Of a DNA stretch of 64,000 bases, positions 42,339 to 51,199 are shown one piece after another. Numbering within the stretch: the first letter of the stretch is position 1; each line of letters begins with the position of its first letter. Both the position numbers and the translations under genes were made by a program. Source of the DNA: Bacteroidales bacterium. GTDB taxonomy: Bacteria > Bacteroidota > Bacteroidia > Bacteroidales > UBA932. The notes under the pieces are model-generated. The model did not search any database. It was not told where the DNA came from and saw nothing but the letters and a program-made list of their open reading frames with translations. The stretch is taken from the NCBI GenBank assembly GCA_017561885.1, contig JAFZBF010000033.1, positions 1 to 64,000 of the forward strand, read 5' to 3'.

Positions 42339-43640
42339 CTATAGGAATTGGGCCGTCAGATCATATTCGTCGGCGGCAGTTATTTTGACATTTGTAAAAT
42401 TGCCTTTCAAGACAGCAGGCATGGCGGCAGCAGGTATCAGTATCTCTCCGTCTACATCGACGGACTCCTTTTCGCTGCGTGCGTGTATCATTCCGTCCGA
42501 GAAACTGTCCACGAGAACCCTTTCGGCCGTACCCACCCTGCTTTCGTTATATTCAAGAGAAATACCGCTCTGAAGTTCCATAAGGGCGGCGTAACGTTCT
42601 TCTTTCACTCTCTTGGACACTGAATCCTTGTAATTCATTGCCGCATATGTATTCTCTTCCTCACTGTATGTGAACGCCCCGAGCCTCTCGAAACGGTACT
42701 CACGGACAAAGTCGAGCAGGTCACGGAACTCCCTCGCTCCTTCTCCGGGGTGTCCGACTATCATAGTAGTGCGGAGGACTATGCCCGGCACCGCCTTGCG
42801 GAACCTGTCTACCAGAGCCCTGGTGGCATCTCCGTCGATATTGCGGTGCATCATCGACAGGACCTTGCTTGAAGAGTGCTGCAGAGGTATGTCCAGATAC
42901 TTGCATACCTTGTCACAGCCTGCCATAATTTCCAGCACATCGTCGGGGAAATCGGCAGGATAGCTGTAATGGATCCTTATCCATTCAATTCCCCTGATGT
43001 CGGCGAGACGCTCGAGCAGTTTGCCCAGCATTCTTTTCCGATACAGGTCAAGACCATAGAACGTCGTGTCCTGCGCAATCACCAGCAACTCCTTCACCCC
43101 TTTTCCTGCGAGCATTTCGGCCTCGGCCACGAGCTGCTCCATAGGTACGGAAACGTGCCTGCCGCGGATAGAGGGGATGGCGCAATATGAGCAGCTTCTG
43201 TCGCAGCCCTCTGAGATTTTCAGGAAAGCGTAATGAGACGGAGTGGTCAGATATCTTTCGAGCGATATCGACGGATTGTACGACAGGCCGACGGCCTCAA
43301 GCATAGCCGCTGCATCATCGGCGCCGAAGAATCCGTCCACCCCTTCTATCTCTTCAGGAAGTTCCTTGCGATAACGCTGTGAAAGGCAGCCAAACACGAA
43401 GACTTTCCCGACAAGTCCTCTTTTCTTTGCTTCGAGAACGGTAAAAATGGCCTCGATGGATTCGCTCTTGGCCGACTGTATGAAACCGCAGGTATTAAGA
43501 GCCACGATGTCCGGCCTTGCCATATCAAGCGGCTCTTCTTCCGGAACAATTACAACACCTGCCCGCTCGAACTGCCGCAGCAGGTGTTCGGAATCCACTC
43601 GGTTCTTTGAGCAGCCTAAGGTTATGAGCTGCAGTTTCAA
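42339..43640 (-). CDS. rimO: ribosomal protein S12 methylthiotransferase
   Basis: RimO is a radical-SAM enzyme that methylthiolates Asp88 of ribosomal protein S12. The 433-residue protein has the N-terminal UPF0004 domain (ITLGCSKNRVDSEHL, cysteines for an auxiliary cluster), the radical-SAM CDRSCSYCAIPSIRG (CxxxCxxC), and a C-terminal TRAM-like domain (about 370-430). SKNRVDSE distinguishes RimO from MiaB. It lies 1 bp after the DUF5606 gene. Confidence 0.96.
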   Translation of the reverse strand: MKLQLITLGCSKNRVDSEHLLRQFERAGVVIVPEEEPLDMARPDIVALNTCGFIQSAKSESIEAIFTVLEAKKRGLVGKVFVFGCLSQRYRKELPEEIEGVDGFFGADDAAAMLEAVGLSYNPSISLERYLTTPSHYAFLKISEGCDRSCSYCAIPSIRGRHVSVPMEQLVAEAEMLAGKGVKELLVIAQDTTFYGLDLYRKRMLGKLLERLADIRGIEWIRIHYSYPADFPDDVLEIMAGCDKVCKYLDIPLQHSSSKVLSMMHRNIDGDATRALVDRFRKAVPGIVLRTTMIVGHPGEGAREFRDLLDFVREYRFERLGAFTYSEEENTYAAMNYKDSVSKRVKEERYAALMELQSGISLEYNESRVGTAERVLVDSFSDGMIHARSEKESVDVDGEILIPAAAMPAVLKGNFTNVKITAADEYDLTAQFL

Positions 43641-43641
43641 A

Positions 43642-44211
43642 TCAGTTGGCTTTCCTTTGGACTGATTTCGTAGACTTCTTTGTTGAAGCAGCCTTTGCCG
43701 TAGCCGCCTTGGCGGAGGTAGCCTTTGCAGGAGCCTTGACCTGCTTTGAAGCAGCTATCTTGGCTGCAGACTCAGGTTTGTCATCCTCCTTGTGGAGCTC
43801 TGCAGATTCTTCTTCGTCATCCACAAATTCGAGGGAAGCATAATTCTTGAGAAGGTTGTACCACTCCAGAACTTTCTTCATATGGGAAAGATAGAAACGG
43901 TCGCGGTCATAATTTTCGACAGCCTTTGCGAAAAAGTCCCTGATCGTCTTCTCATCAGACTTCTGAGAAGGAGCGTCCTCGTCGCCAAGAGCAGCATTCA
44001 TCTTCCTGAACACTTCCTTGAGCGGAAGCTCGTCTTCGTCTGTGTATATAGAAACATCTGCAAGGGTAGTCATTTTCATGGATCCTGAAAAAGCCGTACG
44101 GTGTCCTGTCGCCAGCGCTTCCACGATAACTCCGTTCTTGGATTGTGCAAGATAGTTGAAGAGGCCGGGCTGACCGGTGATTGACAATACTTTCTTTAAA
44201 TCTGTTGCCAT
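43642..44211 (-). CDS. DUF5606 protein with Lys/Ala-rich tail
   Basis: This 189-residue Bacteroidota-specific protein starts LKKVLSITGQPGLF and has HMKKVLEWYNLLKNY (DUF5606, about residues 1-130). The last 45 residues are almost only Lys, Ala, Ser and Thr (KAPAKATSAKAATAKAAS-type), like histone H1 tails, and may bind nucleic acid. The function is unknown. It overlaps coaE by 16 nt and is followed by rimO after 1 bp. The neighbours suggest a ribosome or RNA link (inference only). Confidence 0.85.
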   Translation of the reverse strand: MATDLKKVLSITGQPGLFNYLAQSKNGVIVEALATGHRTAFSGSMKMTTLADVSIYTDEDELPLKEVFRKMNAALGDEDAPSQKSDEKTIRDFFAKAVENYDRDRFYLSHMKKVLEWYNLLKNYASLEFVDDEEESAELHKEDDKPESAAKIAASKQVKAPAKATSAKAATAKAASTKKSTKSVQRKAN

Positions 44212-44789
44212 TTCTGTATTAATGATAATAGTTGAGGGATTATTGCATCCCTGTCGTTCGTTTCCAATATGTAATCGGCCATCTTCCGGCGGTCTTCATC
44301 GCTCATCTGGTTTTCCATCCTTTGGATCACAGCTTCGCGTGTCAGGCCGTCCCTGGCCATAACTCTTTCTATTCGCAATTCTTCAGGCGCTGTCACCAGC
44401 AGCACGAAATCTGCCGTTTCATGCAAGTATGGCTTATCCAGCAAGATTGCAGATTCAAATATAACCAATTTTGTGTTCTGTTTCTGCCGCCATTCATAGA
44501 AATCGCGCAAAACAGCCGGATGGACTACGCTTTCAAGGCGGGACAGCAGGTTCCGGTCGGCGAATATCTTCGTGGCAAGCATCTTCCTGTCGAGCCGGCC
44601 TTCAGTGACTACATCAGAGCCCGCGATCCGAATCACTTCCTCCAGAAGACCGGCATCTTCATCGTAGAGTTCCTTGGCCCTGCTGTCACAGTCATAACCG
44701 GGAATTCCAAGACCGGCAAAGGTTTTGACGACAACGGTCTTGCCGCTGCCTATCCCGCCTGTACAACCTATGATCGCAGGTAAGCTCAT
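44196..44789 (-). CDS. coaE: dephospho-CoA kinase
   Basis: CoaE phosphorylates dephospho-CoA in the last step of CoA synthesis. The 197-residue protein has the P-loop CTGGIGSGKT near residue 9, DCDSRAKELYDEDAG, and PLL-type HPAVLRDFYEW with the LID arginines in QRMENQMSDEDRRK. The start chosen (MSLPAIIG) overlaps the ybbR stop by ATGA; a Met six codons upstream is also possible. Confidence 0.95.
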   Translation of the reverse strand: MSLPAIIGCTGGIGSGKTVVVKTFAGLGIPGYDCDSRAKELYDEDAGLLEEVIRIAGSDVVTEGRLDRKMLATKIFADRNLLSRLESVVHPAVLRDFYEWRQKQNTKLVIFESAILLDKPYLHETADFVLLVTAPEELRIERVMARDGLTREAVIQRMENQMSDEDRRKMADYILETNDRDAIIPQLLSLIQKWQQI

Positions 44790-45757
44790 CGTTCGGTCAA
44801 GATGCATTCCACCGGAAGAGGGGATATCGTATATGAGAATATGTTGGCGCCGGCATTAAGCAGCCGGGGAATAACCTTTCCAGAACGGGAATCCACATAA
44901 TCGTTATAATCCACGACAACTTCCGGAATGAAACTGTCATTGTGTCCATCGAAAGCGCTTCGGTAAACCACAGTCACCTTGCCGGGGAGCACCAGCAGTT
45001 CCCTGCCACGGGGAACGTTGCTGACCTCTATGTCCACTGAAACTGACTGTTCCACATATCTTGCCACAGAGAAAGAATAGTTTACACGTTTCTGCTCGAG
45101 CCGGATGCCTCTTACGGGCTCAAGCTCTATGCTTCCGCTTCCGGAACGTTCGACACCTGACAAGGAAAGGTATTTCGTAAATACGACATCTATGTTCCTT
45201 ACATCTTCAGTCCGGCCGTATATCCTGACCGAGTCAGGAGAAACTTTCACATCAGATGTCAGCATATACTGACTCTTGCAGCTCACATTGCTCTTGATCT
45301 CGACGGGAACCGTCTTGAAAGATCTGGGCGCAAAATCGAATGTCAGCTGCCTGGTATCGAAATAGGCCGGTTCGAACTTGCCGCTGAGGGCCTGGGCCAC
45401 TTCCATATCGATATCTTCAGTCCATAGGAAGAATCTGTCAGGAACGCCCTCTACAGGATGGAACATCGAAGGGTCCACCTCTATGCTTATCTTGTCTATC
45501 TTGTTACGGTGCAGCCTTTTCAGAAGAACATAATAGCCGTCTCCCCTGCCCTGGAGGACAAGGAGTTCATTGGAGACAGATTTTTCGTCATAGCCGGCGA
45601 TGGAAGTCGCAACCTCGACACTGTACTGTACATAGGCGTCATAGCCCAGGGACATATCATACAATGCCCACACGAAGAAGGACAGAACAAGTGCGATCAG
45701 CATCACGTACCAGTCCGACTTCAGTTTTTTCCACCGTTCCGATCTTGTGGCCGGCAT
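44786..45757 (-). CDS. YbbR-domain membrane protein (CdaR-like)
   Basis: This 323-residue protein has one N-terminal transmembrane helix (about 17-33, VMLIALVLSFFVWALYD) followed by YbbR-like beta domains (about 45-130, 140-215 and 225-300; RSFKTVPVEIKSNV and PDSVRIYGRTEDV are recognisable). In Firmicutes YbbR/CdaR binds the diadenylate cyclase CdaA. No cyclase gene is in this window, so its role here is open. It lies between yajC and coaE in the operon. Confidence 0.88.
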   Translation of the reverse strand: MPATRSERWKKLKSDWYVMLIALVLSFFVWALYDMSLGYDAYVQYSVEVATSIAGYDEKSVSNELLVLQGRGDGYYVLLKRLHRNKIDKISIEVDPSMFHPVEGVPDRFFLWTEDIDMEVAQALSGKFEPAYFDTRQLTFDFAPRSFKTVPVEIKSNVSCKSQYMLTSDVKVSPDSVRIYGRTEDVRNIDVVFTKYLSLSGVERSGSGSIELEPVRGIRLEQKRVNYSFSVARYVEQSVSVDIEVSNVPRGRELLVLPGKVTVVYRSAFDGHNDSFIPEVVVDYNDYVDSRSGKVIPRLLNAGANIFSYTISPLPVECILTER

Positions 45758-45765
45758 AAATCAGC

Positions 45766-46092
45766 TTAAGCCTGCTGAGCGTCAGAGAAGTCTTTGACTA
45801 CGGATGACTTGTCAACTTTGATCTTGACATTCTGGTCAACTTCCAGGATAAGGGTATTCTCCTTGACCTCAGCCACAGTGCCATAAATGCCGCCGATGGT
45901 AACAACCTTGTCTCCTTTCTTGAGACCTTGGCGGAACTTCTCGACTTCCTTCTGTTTCTTTTGCTGAGGGCGGATCATAAACAGCCACATCACGACAAAG
46001 ATAAGGACGATCATCAACAGGAAGCCCATGCTTGAGCCTGCCTGGGCGTTTCCGCCGGCAGCTGTCTGAAGGAATAATGTAATGAATTTCAT
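45766..46092 (-). CDS. yajC: preprotein translocase subunit YajC
   Basis: This 108-residue protein is part of the SecDF-YajC module of the inner membrane. It has one transmembrane helix (about 22-42, MGFLLMIVLIFVVMWLFMI) followed by the invariant MIRPQQKKQKE, GLKKGDKVVTIGGIYGTV and the hydrophilic C-terminus. It is the second gene of the nusB operon. Confidence 0.96.
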   Translation of the reverse strand: MKFITLFLQTAAGGNAQAGSSMGFLLMIVLIFVVMWLFMIRPQQKKQKEVEKFRQGLKKGDKVVTIGGIYGTVAEVKENTLILEVDQNVKIKVDKSSVVKDFSDAQQA

Positions 46093-46110
46093 AATTTATC
46101 GTTTTATCAG

Positions 46111-47076
46111 TTATTGTTCCTTTGAAACCCTCTGACCGCCGTCGAGGAGGCCGCGGCCGGTCTTCACAATCTCGCCTGAAGCCACTTTAGCCTGGATTAT
46201 CTTGTCCAGCAGGCCGTTCACGAACATGCGGCTGTTCGCGGTACTGTAGTATTTGGAAATCTCTACATACTCGTTGATCGTCACCTTGGTCGGAATATTG
46301 TCAAACCATACCGCCTCGGCAATTCCCATCACTATCAGAGTTGCGTCGGTCGATACGAGACGGTCGGAATCCCAGTTGTCGAGACTGTTGCAGACTAGCT
46401 GGAAATATTCGTCATAATGCACCAGGGACACTTCAAGGAGCTTGAGTACAAAATCCCTGTCTTCATCCTTGATGAAAACGTCCGGCAGAATCAGGGGCCT
46501 GCCTGCAATCATATTGTCGATCGAATACAAGATGTTGTTCAGCACATAGTTGACATCATCTATCCAATAGCTTGAAAGATCTTCCAGAATAGCTTCGAGC
46601 GAAGCGTTGTCTTCGAATTCCTCTTCAAAAAGACGTCTTGCGAAAGCACAGTCGGCCTTGAACGAATCTGTACCGGATTCCATATATTCCTTGTAGTAAT
46701 CAGATGCAGTGACCGATGCAAAAAGTTTTCTTACGAAGATGTCGTAATCTCCCCAGAGCAGACCTTTCCGGCTGCAATACTTCTGGAACTCGGCGTTGTC
46801 TTCCACGGCTGCGAAGAAACGGTTGTTCACGAACTTCATATTTGGATTGCGTTCCTCTTCAGTAGGATGGAACTTGTTACGCGCTGCCTCGATCTTGTCG
46901 AATGCTACCTGCCGCAGGCTTCCGCAGACGTTAAGCAGGAAATAATAAAGGTCAAGTGTCTTTTCACAAGAGCGGAGAAGCTCTTTCCGGGCTGGCTCAA
47001 GAGCGGCGGGACCGTCCTGCCAAGTTGAGAAAAGAACTTTGAATGCCTTGATACGTAACAATCTGCGATTAAGCAT
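46111..47076 (-). CDS. nusB: transcription antitermination factor NusB
   Basis: NusB, with NusE (S10), binds boxA in rRNA antitermination. The 321-residue Bacteroidota form has an N-terminal extension of about 170 residues before the all-helical NusB core, which is seen as DRDFVLKLLEVSLVH, LDNWDSDRLVSTDATLIVMGIAE and NEYVEISKYYS. It is the first gene of a seven-gene minus-strand operon down to fabG. The box-to-ATG gap is 19 nt, a normal leader. Confidence 0.93.
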   Translation of the reverse strand: MLNRRLLRIKAFKVLFSTWQDGPAALEPARKELLRSCEKTLDLYYFLLNVCGSLRQVAFDKIEAARNKFHPTEEERNPNMKFVNNRFFAAVEDNAEFQKYCSRKGLLWGDYDIFVRKLFASVTASDYYKEYMESGTDSFKADCAFARRLFEEEFEDNASLEAILEDLSSYWIDDVNYVLNNILYSIDNMIAGRPLILPDVFIKDEDRDFVLKLLEVSLVHYDEYFQLVCNSLDNWDSDRLVSTDATLIVMGIAEAVWFDNIPTKVTINEYVEISKYYSTANSRMFVNGLLDKIIQAKVASGEIVKTGRGLLDGGQRVSKEQ

Positions 47077-47095
47077 AAAATATCATTTTATCTGA

Positions 47096-47103
47096 CAAAG
47101 ATA
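47096..47103 (-). promoter_or_regulatory. -7 box of the nusB operon
   Basis: TATCTTTG on the minus strand lies 19 nt from the nusB ATG, divergent from the DUF3276 promoter. This is the one strong divergent pair in which both genes keep a normal leader. Confidence 0.6.
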
Positions 47104-47124
47104 GCTTATTATAATAAATCTTTA

Positions 47125-47132
47125 TATCTTTG
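47125..47132 (+). promoter_or_regulatory. -7 box of the DUF3276 gene
   Basis: TATCTTTG with a 28-nt gap to the ATG at 47161. It includes a purine-rich AGAGAG just before the ATG. Confidence 0.6.
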
Positions 47133-47160
47133 TTTGAGAAATAATTTAAGATTTAGAGAG

Positions 47161-47514
47161 ATGTATTTTGAAGATTACGACAATCGAGGCGGGCAGGAAA
47201 GGAATGGTGACGACGTGTATTCTAAGCCAGTCAGGGCCGGCAAGAGGACTTATTTCTTTGATGTGAAGGCCACAAAAGGCAACGACTACTATCTGACCAT
47301 TACCGAAAGCAAGAGGAGGGTCGAGCGAGACGGCAAGTTCGTATATGACAAGCACAAGATCTTCCTGTACAAAGAGGATTTCGAGAAATTTTCCGAAGGG
47401 CTGAAGGAGGTCATCGATTTCGTCAAGGAAAAATGTCCTGTAACAGAGACCCGTTCCTATGAAGACAAGTCCTATGACAAAGACTATTCAGACGTCAATT
47501 TTGACGAACTTTAA
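47161..47514 (+). CDS. DUF3276 (PUR-domain) nucleic-acid-binding protein
   Basis: This 117-residue protein is a bacterial PUR-alpha-type protein. The core GKRTYFFDVKATKGNDYYLTIT and HKIFLYKEDFEKFSEGL form the PUR repeat (about residues 20-95), after which comes an acidic, Tyr/Asp-rich tail. Family members bind single-stranded DNA or RNA. A TTG nine codons upstream lies at the promoter, so ATG 47161 is the start. A strong terminator follows, making it monocistronic. Confidence 0.9.
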   Translation: MYFEDYDNRGGQERNGDDVYSKPVRAGKRTYFFDVKATKGNDYYLTITESKRRVERDGKFVYDKHKIFLYKEDFEKFSEGLKEVIDFVKEKCPVTETRSYEDKSYDKDYSDVNFDEL

Positions 47515-47539
47515 TACATTCTGAAAAAAGATTCGAGGG

Positions 47540-47569
47540 CTGCCGCAGATTGCGGCAGCTTTTTTTTTT
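47540..47569 (+). terminator. intrinsic terminator of the DUF3276 gene
   Basis: An 8-bp stem, CTGCCGCA / TGCGGCAG, with a 3-nt loop, is followed by a run of ten T (47560-47569). It also lies just outside the stop of the convergent HD gene, but has no T-run in that direction. Confidence 0.88.
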
Positions 47570-47572
47570 GCG

Positions 47573-49603
47573 TCAAACCGTCAGTTTCGGATACTCTATA
47601 CGTTCGTGATAAATCTGCTGGAGAGATTTCTTGAAACTGTCCCTGATGATGGCGATCTCCTTGAACGTAATCTTCGAATCTGCTATCTGTCCGTCAGCAA
47701 TCTTGGCATCGATAATAGTATCCACAAGCTTTGATATCGACTCGGGATCATGGCTCTTCAGTGTGCGGGATGCAGCTTCCAGACTGTCAGCCAGCATCAC
47801 AATCACCTGTTCCTTTGTGAAAGGGTGTTCGCCGTGATAGCGGAAAGGCTGCTGGTCGGCAGGGTCCCCTCCTTCATTGCAATACTTGTTATAGAAGTAA
47901 TTGGTGAGGCTGGTGCCGTGATGGCTCTCTATGAAGTTGATGATAAGCGCCGGCAGCTTATTCTTCCTGGCCAGCGCGACGCCGTCGTCGACGTGCCTGA
48001 TGATAGCGGCCGCACTCTGCTTCGAAGTCAGCCCGGCGTGATAGTCCACGCCTGAAGTCTGGTTCTCGATGAAGCACTGGGGATTCATAATCTTGCCTAT
48101 GTCGTGATACAGGCCCCCTACCCTCGCAAGGACTGTATTGCCGCCGATATCCCTGCAGGCACTTTCAGCAAGGGATGCGACCTGCAGCGAATGCTGGAAA
48201 GATCCCGGGGCTTTCTTGGACATCTCCTGAAGGACTGGATTGCCAGTGTCAGTGAGCTCCCACAGCCTGGAGACTGACACATATGAGAACAGCCTTTCGA
48301 AGAGGAATACAATAGGATAACCGGCCAAAAGAAGAAGTGAGTAGATAAGCAGACCCACGATCTCCACTCGATGGAACCCGTTGCCTGAAGCCAGGGCAAA
48401 TGCGACATACCCGACAATCATCACCAGGAACACCAGTATTGCCGAAAGGAACTGTCCCCAGCTTTTGTGGGAAAACCTGTATCCGCTGGCAAGGACGGCA
48501 CCTGCCACCATATTCATCAGATATATCTTCACACCGCCGTCGACCATGAACAGCAACGGCAGCAGGGATACAAGGTATGTGGCATATGCGGTAGACGGCT
48601 TCAGCCATGACTGGGCTATCAGGACAAACATCGCAAGCGGCAGGACAAAGCGGTAACTCTCGCTTATTTTCATAGAAAACGCTATGGCCGTAAAGACAGC
48701 GAGGACCAGGACCGCTATGAAAAGGAGCTGACGGCCGTAGCTGAAGATTATGCTGTCCGTAAGCTGGATGGTGCAGGCCAGCAGCCACAGCATAATGATC
48801 ACGAACAATACGTGGCTGATGAAGGATGACAGCAGCGAATCGTTGTATCCGTAATGTGAAAGATACTCCGCCTTGTATGAATCAAGCATCTGGACAATTT
48901 CTTTTGTCAGGATTTCGCCTCTCGACACGATGAGCTGTCCGGCATAGACGACTCCGCTCGTCGGTGAAATATAGTCCACTGCATTGCGGTGGACAAGCAT
49001 TGTTGTTGCCTGGTCGTATTTCAGATTGGCCACTACATACTCCCGGATTCTCAATTCTGTGAACAACGAATCCGTCAGTGCGGCGCCGAACCGGTCTGAC
49101 ACGTTTTTCTTCAGCGAAGAATATGCTTCATCCAATGAATAAAGTTCCGCACCCGGCGTTTCTACGGCACGTTTCCCTTTTTTCACGAACACTACCTTGT
49201 CTGAAAGGTCGTCTGACCATTCGGAGCCTACCACACCCTTTTCATATATAGCCTGCAGGGCTGAAGCTGTAGCATACAGGAAATTCTTGTCCGCAGAAGA
49301 TGTCGCCGATGCAGCGGACTGTCTCAATGAAGAGACCTTGTCGTCCGATACCTTGGATTCATACTCGTAATAGTCCAGAATCTCCGAAGCCTTTTCTTCC
49401 ATCTCCATAAGACGTTCCTCCTGGGTTTTCAGGATAGGAAAATCAAACGGAGCGACCAAAGTCTCGTACATCCAGGTACCTCCAGTATGGTAGCTGTACT
49501 TGAATGTGCCTTTCTTAGGGAAGATGATGAGCATAGCGATGCCTAGCGCGACAAATATCACCGCAACCTTATGCTTCAACAATATCGGTCCTAACTTCAT
49601 CAT
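47573..49603 (-). CDS. 7TM-HD family phosphohydrolase (PgpH-like)
   Basis: This 676-residue membrane protein has an N-terminal helix (about 11-28), an extracytoplasmic 7TMR-HDED domain (about 35-265), seven helices (about 270-455) and a cytoplasmic HD domain (about 460-660) with HSLQVASLAE, the metal-binding YHDIGKI and FIESHHGTS. PgpH-type enzymes hydrolyse cyclic di-AMP. With YbbR at 45 kb it hints at c-di-AMP metabolism in this organism, though no cyclase is in view. It is the last gene of the purM unit. Confidence 0.92.
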   Translation of the reverse strand: MMKLGPILLKHKVAVIFVALGIAMLIIFPKKGTFKYSYHTGGTWMYETLVAPFDFPILKTQEERLMEMEEKASEILDYYEYESKVSDDKVSSLRQSAASATSSADKNFLYATASALQAIYEKGVVGSEWSDDLSDKVVFVKKGKRAVETPGAELYSLDEAYSSLKKNVSDRFGAALTDSLFTELRIREYVVANLKYDQATTMLVHRNAVDYISPTSGVVYAGQLIVSRGEILTKEIVQMLDSYKAEYLSHYGYNDSLLSSFISHVLFVIIMLWLLACTIQLTDSIIFSYGRQLLFIAVLVLAVFTAIAFSMKISESYRFVLPLAMFVLIAQSWLKPSTAYATYLVSLLPLLFMVDGGVKIYLMNMVAGAVLASGYRFSHKSWGQFLSAILVFLVMIVGYVAFALASGNGFHRVEIVGLLIYSLLLLAGYPIVFLFERLFSYVSVSRLWELTDTGNPVLQEMSKKAPGSFQHSLQVASLAESACRDIGGNTVLARVGGLYHDIGKIMNPQCFIENQTSGVDYHAGLTSKQSAAAIIRHVDDGVALARKNKLPALIINFIESHHGTSLTNYFYNKYCNEGGDPADQQPFRYHGEHPFTKEQVIVMLADSLEAASRTLKSHDPESISKLVDTIIDAKIADGQIADSKITFKEIAIIRDSFKKSLQQIYHERIEYPKLTV

Positions 49604-49626
49604 GCAGCTGTATTAATAGTCATACA

Positions 49627-50208
49627 TCAGGAACCCAGCAGGGCCTTGTACATTTTCAGGCATATCCAGGCGTCTGTAGCGGCATACAGCTGCTGGGCCC
49701 GCGACAGTTCGGAGGCCTCCCAGTTGGACAGCTGCTGGGCCTTTGAAACTTTCCTGCCCAGGATGATAGCCGAAAGCTTCTTTACACTTTTGTCTTTTAT
49801 GCCGTATTTTTCAGCGAATGACTGCAGGTCCATAAACCTGGCAGCCTCGAAATCAGTATAACGTTGAAGTCCTCTTATATCGTCAGCAACTGCAGCGCCG
49901 ACCTTCGTTATGCTGCTGCTGGCAAGAATGTCCGCCAGCTCGGCGGGCAGTCCAAGCTGCTGGAGACGGAAAAGATAAGCATTGGTTTCACTGGAAAGCT
50001 GCAGGAGAGCAGTACCGTTACGGTGAGCCTTATTGTTGAAGATCGGTTTCGTCTCTGTATCGAAACCGATGATGCGGCATTGGGACAGGTGACCTATCGC
50101 CTCGTCGAAAGATTCCCCCCTCTCCGTGATTACAGAGATAGGGCCTTCGAAGGCAATGAGCTCCATCGCCTCTATCTCTTCGGGTGTCACACTTTCCTTA
50201 TAAACCAT
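49627..50208 (-). CDS. 3'-5' exonuclease (DEDD, RNase D-like)
   Basis: This 193-residue single-domain nuclease shows the DEDD motifs: IIGFDTETKPIF (Asp and Glu, about residue 50), KVGAAVADDIRGLQ (Asp) and ATDAWICLKMY (final Asp, DEDDy type with Tyr). It lacks the HRDC domain of RNase D, so the substrate may be DNA or RNA. It overlaps the preceding lipoprotein gene by 11 nt, and the HD-domain gene follows 23 bp later, all likely one operon. Confidence 0.9.
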   Translation of the reverse strand: MVYKESVTPEEIEAMELIAFEGPISVITERGESFDEAIGHLSQCRIIGFDTETKPIFNNKAHRNGTALLQLSSETNAYLFRLQQLGLPAELADILASSSITKVGAAVADDIRGLQRYTDFEAARFMDLQSFAEKYGIKDKSVKKLSAIILGRKVSKAQQLSNWEASELSRAQQLYAATDAWICLKMYKALLGS

Positions 50209-51199
50209 AGAAATAACTGACTTTCTGCCTTTCTGCCCGCAGTGCCAGATTGCGGTCGTTTCTCAATGTGACGTAGCACTCGGCGGCAGCACTGAGGGCA
50301 GGATCGATAAAGATGATATCATCTGCCAGGATGCTCCGATAGGGATACGTTCCATTGACAAACATACTGCGGTATCTTTCCAGCAATAATATGCAGCTGG
50401 TCTTGAACTCGTCTTCCAGTCCGCTCATCACGATTACTTTCAGGGGTGACTTGGAACCGTTTCTGCGCAAATCTTCAACAATCTTGGCAAGCCCGTCGGG
50501 ACTCGCCTGGGAATTGATTATCGATATGGTCCTGGATTTCCCCTGCTCTGCCGAAATCTTGCGCACCATCTCGGAATAAGACTTGAGTGCATTGTGGCTG
50601 CTGTCGCTGAGCGATGCTATCGTAAAGGCAGAGATATTGTCATTTGCAAGAGAATCGAACATAGCCCGCATTCCCGCGTTTACCTCTGATATCACCTTGA
50701 CACCCGCGGCATTATGCTCTGCAAGTATCTCCAGGTTGTCCAGCCCGCCTGAAGGACTCAGGAATCCGCCGGCCACGACAATTTTGGAACGCTCCTTTGC
50801 AAAAGAATCCCAGTAATGGTCCTGCATAAGGAACAGTCCGCTGCCGAAGCAGTCGTCATCGCTCTTCGCCGTATAATACTGGAAATGCTCTCCTGCAAAA
50901 TCGGCCAGTCCGTCGCTTCTCCTCGCTCCGGTGATATTGTCGAACAAATCCAGACCGGTGAATGTCTCAAGAAGCGTCATACTGGTGGAATCTGCATCGA
51001 AGATACCTATAGGCAGAGACCTCAATTCCCCGTATGAAGAGAAATCGATGAAACTGGCGGAAGCAGTATCAGCCAGAACCTCCTGCACTGCTGCCGGCAG
51101 TACTACGGCCGGATGTTCAGTAAACTGCCTGCATCCACAAAGAAGTAAAGCCGTGCATAACGCCGCAGCCAGCCTATTTCCTATACGTGAATTTTCCAT
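50198..51199 (-). CDS. lipoprotein of unknown function, periplasmic-binding-like
   Basis: This 333-residue protein has a lipoprotein signal (lipobox LLCGC, Cys23). The body alternates strands and helices: IGIFDADSTSMTLLETFTG resembles the start of a periplasmic-binding or substrate-sensing domain, and later ISIINSQASPDGLAKIVEDL and IVMSGLEDEF fit the same fold. I do not recognise a named family. It lies between purM and the exonuclease, overlapping purM by 26 nt. This is a real gene by its good coding pattern and tight overlaps. Confidence 0.75.
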   Translation of the reverse strand: MENSRIGNRLAAALCTALLLCGCRQFTEHPAVVLPAAVQEVLADTASASFIDFSSYGELRSLPIGIFDADSTSMTLLETFTGLDLFDNITGARRSDGLADFAGEHFQYYTAKSDDDCFGSGLFLMQDHYWDSFAKERSKIVVAGGFLSPSGGLDNLEILAEHNAAGVKVISEVNAGMRAMFDSLANDNISAFTIASLSDSSHNALKSYSEMVRKISAEQGKSRTISIINSQASPDGLAKIVEDLRRNGSKSPLKVIVMSGLEDEFKTSCILLLERYRSMFVNGTYPYRSILADDIIFIDPALSAAAECYVTLRNDRNLALRAERQKVSYFYGL

